A stretch of DNA of 64,000 nucleotides from Acinonyx jubatus (taxonomy: Eukaryota; Chordata; Mammalia; Carnivora; Felidae), in assembly GCF_027475565.1 (NCBI RefSeq), contig NC_069389.1:44892047-44956046 (forward strand), read 5' to 3'. Each line of letters begins with the position of its first letter. Position 1 is the stretch's first letter. The notes below the pieces were generated by a model. It was not told where the DNA came from. It was given only the letters and a program-made list of their open reading frames with translations, and ran no database searches. Below are positions 57,604 through 64,000 of the stretch, piece by piece. The position numbers and the translations under genes are program-made.

Positions 57604-57760
57604 GGTAGAGGAAAAAGCATATGTTTTACAGTCAGACAAAACTGGATCTAAATTCCACCTTCTCCTCTCTGAACTTCCATTTCCCTATCAATACCACCTG
57701 CCTCACAGGAGTGGTCTTGGAAAAAAGCAAGTAAAAACGTTTGGCACAGAAAACACAACC
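57604..57760 (+). repeat. MIR 5' part, sense, interrupted by the L1
   Basis: 'ggaaaaagcatatgttttacagtcagacaaaactggatctaaattcc' then 'tgcctcacaggagtggtc'. The missing 3' part appears to resume at about 59790 ('cttgcacagagtatagcacataacagc'). Confidence 0.65.
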
Positions 57761-58031
57761 CGGGGAATAGGATAAAATATTTGCAAATGATATATCTGAT
57801 AAGAGTTTTGTATTCATAATATGCAAAGAACCCCAGCCCCCTCTCCACTGTTGTTACAGCCCAACAACAACAAAACAACCCAATTTTGTTTTGAATGGGC
57901 AAAGAATTCGAAGAGACATTTCTCCAAAGAAGATGTACAAATGACCGTAAGCTCATGAAAAGATGCTCAACATCATTAACCACCAGCAAAATGCAGATCA
58001 AAAACCACAATGAGAAAAAAAACACAATGAG

Positions 58032-59018
58032 CTTTCTGTGCTACCCACAAGGTGGTGTTCTGGATTCCCGTCATAACCTAAAGGGAAACTTTCATGATTT
58101 CCAGAGCCCTTGGGGTCCTGCAGATGAAGGAGGGGGCTGTCCTTAAATTCTTTGCAGCAGGAACCCTTTTAGGTGGCACCAACCTTGACTTCCAATCTTG
58201 ACTTCCAAGTGGAACAGTACATGTACAAATGGAAAAGTGAAGGCATCCACATCTTAAATCTGAAGAGAACCTAGGAGAAGCTTCTGCTGGTGGCTTTTAC
58301 CATTGTTGCCATTGAAAACCCGGCTGATATCGGAGTACTGACCAGCAAGCTGTGCTAAAGTTTTCTGCCAGGGCCGAAAACTGGGGCCACTCCTATTGCT
58401 GGCCACCTCATTCCTGGAAGCTTCACTAAACAGATCAAGGCAGCCTCCCAGGAGCCATGACTACTGGTCCCAGGCTGACCACCAGCCTGTCACAGAGGTG
58501 TCTTATGTTAACCTGCCTACCATTGCTCTGTGTAACACAGACTCTTCTCTGTGCCCTGTGGATATTGCAATCCCATGCAACAACAAGGGCGCACCTTAGT
58601 GGGTCTGCTGTGGTGATTGTTCGACCAGGAAGTTCTTTGTGTGCACACGTGGCATCATCTCCCATGAGTATCCATGGGAGATCATACCTGATCTCTGTTT
58701 AGAAGAGATCCCGAAGACATTGAAAAGGAAGAGCAGGCCACTGCTGAAAAGGCTGTCTAAGGAGGAATTTCAAGGTGAATTTACCGCTCCAGCTCCTGGG
58801 TTTACTGTTACTCAACTCAAGATCACAGACTGGTCTGAAGGTGTACATATGCCCTCAGTGCCTTTCCAGTAGTTCCCTATTGAAGACTGGAGTGCTCAGC
58901 CCACCGCTGAAGACTGGTCCGAAGCTCCCACTGAATGGATAGGAACAACTAGTGGTGGTCTTAAACTGTTCTTCCACAGGCTCTTAAACAAAAAATGGAA
59001 ATAAAGTTGTCGAAAAAT
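58032..59018 (+). pseudogene. RPSA: RPSA processed pseudogene
   Basis: An intronless, full-length cDNA-like copy of ribosomal protein SA (40S subunit protein, laminin-receptor precursor). It starts in the 5' UTR ('ctttctgtgctaccc'), passes the start region ('ttcatgatttccagagccc' where the parent has ATG-TCC-GGA-GCC), keeps readable pieces such as FLAAGT-like, GGTNLDFQ, VNLPTIALCNTDS, DIAIPCNNKGA, EEFQGEFTAPAPGF and DWSEG, and ends with the 3' UTR 'aaatggaaataaagttgtcg' and a degraded A tail. Disabling changes: a 13-base tandem duplication at 58184-58209, TAG at 58272-58274 in the conserved RTWEKL (Trp codon), and several small deletions. It is inserted in an L1. No promoter; not expected to make protein. 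Confidence 0.96.
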
Positions 59019-59031
59019 AGACATCAGCTTC

Positions 59032-59036
<5 letters not shown>

Positions 59037-59069
<33 letters not shown>
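59037..59069. repeat. (CA)n microsatellite at the RPSA/L1 junction
   Basis: About 16 CA units, lying where the A tail of the retrocopy would be expected to end. Confidence 0.95.
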
Positions 59070-59070
<1 letters not shown>

Positions 59071-59814
59071 CACTTCACACCCATTATGGCAGGTAAAATA
59101 AAAAGGACAGACAGAAGTATTGGTGAGCATGCAGAGAAATTGGAACCTTCATTCACTGCTGGTTGGGATGTAAAATGGTGTGGTCACTCTGAAAACAGTT
59201 TGAAATTTTCCTCAAATGTTAAACATAGAGTTACCATATGACCCAGGAATCCTACTCCTAGGTGTATACCCAAGAGAAATGAAAACATATGTCCACACAA
59301 AAACTTCCACATGAATATTCATAGCAGCATTATTCATAATAGCCAAAACATAGAAACAAATGTTCATCTAATGATGAATGGGCAAACAAAATATGGTGTA
59401 TCCACACAATGGAGTATTATTCAGCCATAAAAAGGAATAAAGTACTGATCCATGCTAAAACATGGATGAACCTTAAAAACATTTTGCTGTGTTATACTCC
59501 ATGAGACACAAAAGGCCACATATTATGATTTCACTTATATAAAATTCCAGAATAGGCAAATTCATGGAGACAAAAAGCACAGTGGTGGTTGCCAGGCATG
59601 TGTTGGGGAAAGAGGAGTGACTGATAACAGGTATGGGGTTTTTTTGGAGGGAGAATGAAAACATTCTAAAATTAGATTGTGGTGATGGTTGCACAGCTCT
59701 GTTAATTAAAAATCACTGAACTGTACATTTTTAAAGGGAGAATTTTATGATATGTGAATTTTATCTCAATAAAGCTGGTTAAAAAAAACCCATATACCTT
59801 GCACAGAGTATAGC

Positions 59815-60015
59815 ACATAACAGCAACTACAGTAATAATAACTAACACATCTATGGAGCTTACCATGTGCCAGGCACTGTGCTAGGCATTTTACATGTAT
59901 GAGCTCACTTACTCCTCATGACAATCCAATGAGGTAGGCAGTGCTATTAGTCCCATGTTACAGGTAGGGAAACCCAGAGGTTCAATTGACTTGCCCAGAG
60001 GCATAGCCTGGATGC
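59815..60015 (-). repeat. MIR SINE, antisense
   Basis: 'taactaacacatctatggagcttaccatgtgccaggcactgtgctagg', 'ttacaggtagggaaacccagagg', 'cttgcccagaggcatagc'. Confidence 0.85.
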
Positions 60016-60406
60016 TCAGATGTTTCCATCTCACTTCTTTGTACCTTTCCTCAGTACTTTATATAAAAAAGGTACCCATAAGTGTTAAATTAACACACGC
60101 ATCAAATACTTCTATGTATCCAGTGATCACTTACAGAATATTTATTATGTTCTAGGCAATACCTGCATTATCATCTTTATCCTTGCTTCTCCCATTCAGA
60201 TTCCCTGTGGGGTATAGGGAAAATGGGTACAAAGGTTCATTCACAAAATACTTATTGCATGTCTGCCACGTGTCAAGCACTATTCTAGATGCTGAGGATA
60301 TAGCAATGAACAAAGTATACAACAATCCCTAACCTCATGGAGCTGACATTCTGGTGGGTTAGACAGAGAGACAATAAACAAAAAATATAGAGAGCATGTT
60401 GGATAG

Positions 60407-60581
60407 TGTACTAGATTGAATAGTATCCCCTCAAAACTTGAGGCCTGCCTTGTGACTGCGATCTTATTTGGAAATAAAGGTCTTTGCAGATGTAATCAAG
60501 TTAAGGCAAGGTCATACTCTTTTAGTGTGTGCCCTAATCCAATGACTGGTGTCCTTATAAGAAAAGGGAAATTTGGACATA

Positions 60582-60624
<43 letters not shown>

Positions 60625-60878
60625 GGAGAATGACCTGCGAAGAAAGAGGTAGAGATTGGAGTCTACAAGCCAAGGAATGCCAAGGATTGCCAGCAACCAC
60701 AAGAAGGTGGGAGGAAACAAGGAGGGATTCTTCCCTAGAGACTTCAGAGAGAACATGGCCCTGGCAACACCTTGATTTCTAACTTCTAGCCCTCAGAACT
60801 GTGAGAAATTAAATTTCCATTGTTTTAAGTCACCCAATTTGTGGTAGTTTGTTACGGCAGCCCCAGGAGACTAACACA
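60407..60878 (+). mobile_element. Solo MLT1-type LTR (ERVL-MaLR), sense
   Basis: From 'tgtactagattgaatagtatccc' to 'gcagccccaggagactaacaca' it follows an MLT1 LTR: 'gatcttatttggaaataaaggtctttgcagatg', 'gccctaatccaatgactggtgtccttataagaa', 'accttgatttctaacttctagccctcagaactgtgagaaattaaat'. A (CA)n occupies 60581-60617. No internal retroviral sequence is present, so it is an old solo LTR. Confidence 0.88.
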
Positions 60879-61260
60879 GATGATGATAGATGCTCTGGAG
60901 AAAGACAACACGGGAAAGGATGACAGAGAGCCCTGGGTGAATCAGACATAGCCTATGCCTCAGAGAGCTCCCCATCTAGTCAGAGAGCTATGACCCTAAG
61001 TCACAAACAGGACAAACAAGACAATGTGTAAAGTGCCAGAGTGGAGGCACCAGGACTGGGGTGCTGGGAGGTCTTTATGAATATGAAGTTGTTTGAACTG
61101 AGCTTAGGATTTCAACAGGTGGAAGTGGTAGAGCAGAGAAATACCTGTTGAAGGGAACCGCGTGTGGTGGGAGGAAACGAGCAGTCAGTAAAACAGTGTG
61201 TATTTAGGGAACCACACACAGTTTGGTTGAAGAGAGAACAAGAGATGCGTGCATGAGCAG

Positions 61261-61262
61261 GT

Positions 61263-61311
<49 letters not shown>
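61261..61311. repeat. (GT)n microsatellite
   Basis: About 25 GT units with one early 'atgt' variant. Long and nearly pure, so likely to be length-polymorphic. Confidence 0.97.
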
Positions 61312-61313
<2 letters not shown>

Positions 61314-61481
61314 GTAAGGGATAGGAGGTAGTGGGAAGACATGGCTTGATTTAGCTTGGAGAAGGCTCCATTGCCAAGCTGAAGCATCTGGACCTTTTCT
61401 TATAGGCAATGAAAAATCATGGAATATTTTTGAGCGAGAGCAACATGGTAGGCAGGGAGGGGGTCCACATGGATATTATAT

Positions 61482-61940
61482 GTACCAAATAATACACACT
61501 ACAAGGTGAGTTTTGTGTTGGTTCGTTGTTGTTTAGCAGAGACTGTGGTACTACCCTTTTTTCCCCTTGCCTGCTGGCTCCCAGAGTCATTTCCAAGAAG
61601 CCTCAACCCCTGGTGTGATTGTTCCAATTCCCCTTACCCTAGAGCTGGCTTTGCCAAGGAATATGGAGCTTGAGCAGGAAAGAACCCTGAAAACCACATC
61701 TCACCGCTGCCAGTAGCCAGTCAACAAGAACTCGTCGTGATAATGAAAGCCAGGAAATATTTTCTTCAGATGCAAAGGTGGCATCTGTTCAAATTGGTTT
61801 TTCCTATTGGGTTCTCACAGCTCTGTCCATAAACAGATCTTCTGTTATACTGGTTAGCTGCCAGACATGAAACAGGAAAATCAAAATTAAAAAAAAAAAT
61901 CATTGGTTTTTCCATCAAATCATTGGTTTTTCCATCAAAT
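61482..61940. other. Upstream flank, unassigned, ending in a 20-base tandem duplication
   Basis: cattggtttttccatcaaat occurs twice without gap, at 61901-61920 and 61921-61940, directly beside the SINE target site. Otherwise no feature recognised. Confidence 0.6.
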
Positions 61941-61953
61941 AGTTTACAGTCCA

Positions 61954-62170
61954 GGGGCACCTGGGTGTCTCAGTTGGTTAAGCATCCAACTCTTGATTTC
62001 AGCTCAGGTCATGATCTCACAGTTCATGAGTTCGAGTCCCGCATCGGGCTCTGTGCTCACAGTGCAGAGCCTGCTTCAGATCTTTTGTGTCCTTCTCTCT
62101 CTGCCCTTCCCCCATTCTCTCTCTCTCTCTCTCTCAAAAATAAATAAATGTTAAAAAATAACTTTAAAAA
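61954..62170 (+). mobile_element. CAN SINE, sense
   Basis: Head GGGGCACCTGGGTGTCTCAG at 61954, CT tract and tail 'caaaaataaataaatgttaaaaaataac'. Perfect 13-base duplication agtttacagtcca at 61941-61953 and 62171-62183. Confidence 0.96.
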
Positions 62171-62189
62171 AGTTTACAGTCCACAACAT

Positions 62190-62335
62190 CAGAGTTGAAG
62201 TGACCAAAGAGATTAATTCATTTTTCACATGAGAACACTGAGGACCCAAGAGAAATGATTTGCACATTTTTGCTGTGCGATCGCTAGGCTGCAATTCCTT
62301 ACTTGGGCTAGTTCCTGAGGTCTGGTGTCCCAAAG
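62190..62335 (-). repeat. MIR-like fragment, antisense
   Basis: 'aagagattaattcatttttcacatgagaacactgaggacccaag' resembles a diverged reverse MIR core. Confidence 0.5.
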
Positions 62336-64000
62336 AGTCTTAACATTGCAGACTTTAAAGAGCAGAATGGTAGGAAAGTGACCATCTTCAAGGAGCATAG
62401 GAGAATGAAAAAGGAAAGGAAAAGGAAGTCTCTCATCTCTGTGGGGTTCCCTAAAGAGATATCGGTGCTTAAAACTGAGACAGCATTTAGCTAATTAGTT
62501 AATCATCCTTCCAGCCTTCTTTCCCCTATTGGGGGAAGGGGCAAGATTTATCCAAAGTACCTGTCAGTCCTGAACAGTCTAACAGAAGGCACTCCAAATA
62601 GGCTAGTCTGGAGTTTTGTTTCAGGAAAAATTTTCTCTCTGAAGATGATTTGTAAGCTTGATCCTGTCAGAACATAAAACCACATAACCCAATGTGTTTC
62701 CAAATTTGTCCTAGCTGCCATAAAACTTTGAGCCAAATTCAGAGTCCAATTATAATCCAGTTCATTTTAGGTACCTGGCAACATCTATTCGTGCTTCCTT
62801 TACATGGTCTCTGGTCTGTTTTCTTCCACATTTTTATCCCTAATTGTCTTTCTTTCATGTTGTAACCGATGAGCCTCCTAATATCCTCTTTAAAGTAGGT
62901 GGGATACAAATCTTACATAAACTAAACTATATTTACAGATGCAAAGGGGATTTGAACTAGCAAAGAACATTTGAAGGAACAGATGATATTTGGCCTAGAA
63001 GAGAGCAGGCTTATGAAGACATGATTACTGGCTTCAAATATCGAGCAGGCTGTCAAGAGGGCAATGTGGTGAAATTATTATGCTTAGCTCCAAAGGGCAC
63101 AACCAGAAGTAATGGGTGAAAATTACAGAGAGACAAATTCCCTGAGAAAACAAACCTCTTACAGGCAAAGCTTAGTAAAAATGGTGAGTTCATTGCTGGA
63201 GGTCCTCAAATAGTGGCTGGACAGCCTAATTCTGAGGGTCTGTTGCAGAGGGAATGGAAACATTGGATGGAGGGGTTGGATAAGATGATTTTAAAGGCCA
63301 TTTCCAGTCCTAATAGATGCAAAATGCAGCTCTAGGTGTAGAAAAGAAGACAGGAGAGAGGGGGGCCAAGTGGGGAAAGGAGACAGGAAAGAAAGAAACT
63401 GAAGTTCATCAAATGCTAGAACATTCTAGTTAAAAGCAGCAAACCCTAACTGCTTCTGAGATGCTTGCAAAGGGGATAGTGGTCCAGAAACAGAATCCCA
63501 GGCTGCATTTCCCCAGTCCTATTCCATGTGACTCCTATGCGGCAGGAGAAATGAAAACATCAGCTCCATTGCTCCCACTGCTGTTATTCAGGAAAGAGCA
63601 CATCAAGACTGTTAGAGCTGGAAGGAGACTTAGAGGTGATATAATCCCAACCCCTCATTTTAGAACTGGAGAGAAAGAGGCCCAGAGAGTGGAAGGGGCC
63701 TGTCTACCTGTCAGCCACTTCACCGACCATGCGCTGCTGAAGGGCAGAGACCTTTTTTTGTTTACCTTTTAATCCCCCAACTGGACCTGGCCACAAGTCC
63801 CTGCACATAGTGAATGCACAGGAAATCTTTAGAAAATCGAACTGAATTGCCCAGAACAGCTGGAAGCAGAAGCTAGGTCTTTTGACACCCTCACCCCCAG
63901 CCCACGATGCTTTCCATAACAAAAACTGTATCCAATTCAATTCAACAGACATTGATTTGGCATATCCATGTGCCAAGCCTGGAGCTATAGCAAGAGATGA
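62336..64000. other. Upstream flank of IQSEC2, mostly unassigned
   Basis: No gene or exon recognised. 63600-63720 carries the ancient 'gttagagctggaaggagacttagaggtgatataatcc' motif with 'gaaagaggcccagagagtg'. 62990-63310 resembles a diverged non-LTR or ancient-repeat segment that I cannot name. Confidence 0.5.

Larger units (their letters stand above)
57768..59789 (+). mobile_element. L1 LINE 3' third, sense, carrying an RPSA insertion
   Basis: Left part 57768-58031 has ORF2-end text ('aggataaaatatttgcaaatgatatatctgataag', 'aagagacatttctccaaagaagatgtacaaatg', 'gctcaacatcattaaccacc', 'gatcaaaaaccacaatgag'). After the RPSA copy and a CA repeat it continues 'tcacttcacacccattatggcagg', 'tgggatgtaaaatggtgtgg', and a 3' UTR ending 'tatctcaataaagctggttaaaaaaaacc'. 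Old, with many stops. Confidence 0.88.
60225..61480 (-). repeat. L2 LINE 3' region, antisense, split by an MLT1 LTR
   Basis: 60225-60406 ('ttcattcacaaaatacttattgcatgtctgcc', 'aacctcatggagctgacattctggtggg') and 60879-61480 ('gatagatgctctggagaaagacaac', later 'gagcgagagcaacatgg') are in register as one antisense L2. The (GT)n at 61261-61311 lies in the second half. Confidence 0.7.

Noticed and set aside
58396..58872. Open frames in the RPSA region as functional protein
   Set aside because: They are fragments of a retrocopy with a nonsense codon, a 13-base duplication and frameshifts, and have no introns or promoter.

Overview
The window is nuclear DNA of a carnivore, very probably a cat-family species. 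It holds 13 tRNA-derived CAN SINEs of the felid type (head GGGGCGCCTGGGTGGCTCAG, CT-rich middle, A-rich tail), most with clear target-site duplications. The rest of the background is L2, MIR, L1 and MLT1 debris and many CA microsatellites. There is no bacterial-style gene organisation, and nearly all short open frames are chance.

The one recognised functional gene is IQSEC2 (ARF guanine-exchange factor, X-linked in human), on the minus strand. Coding exon 1 (55462-56168) sits in a CpG island (about 55480-56640). Coding exon 2 is a 30-base micro-exon at 31714-31743 with a long pyrimidine tract and AG/GT borders; it continues the reading frame of exon 1 exactly. The exons for the IQ, Sec7 and PH domains were not found and should lie left of base 1. 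So about 1-55460 is IQSEC2 intron 1 plus part of intron 2, and 56640-64000 is the upstream flank.

Three further candidate exons lie in intron 2. Two look like alternative first coding exons (21144-21169 and 19130-19167), each ending in the same phase as exon 2. One looks like an alternative terminal exon (about 7346-8074) with a good acceptor, a 32-codon acidic tail in frame with exon 2, and a poly(A) signal. If used, they would give IQSEC2 proteins with exchanged N-termini and a short form lacking the catalytic part.

Layout: 1-14400 is MIR/L2-rich, with SINEs, CA repeats and the candidate terminal exon. 14400-18735 is L1-rich and AT-rich. 19130-21170 holds the two candidate first exons, separated by a 900-base purine tract with (GGAA)16. 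21200-31700 is mostly MIR and unassigned sequence, with an AT-rich, motif-dense segment at 25060-25765. 31714-55461 is intron 1, with a SINE cluster at 43520-45030 and old L1 pieces. 55480-56640 is the CpG island promoter. 57600-59830 is a nest of MIR, L1 and an RPSA processed pseudogene. 60225-61480 is an L2 split by an MLT1 LTR. 61480-64000 is mainly unassigned.

No novel multi-gene system was found. The most interesting signals are the candidate alternative IQSEC2 exons.
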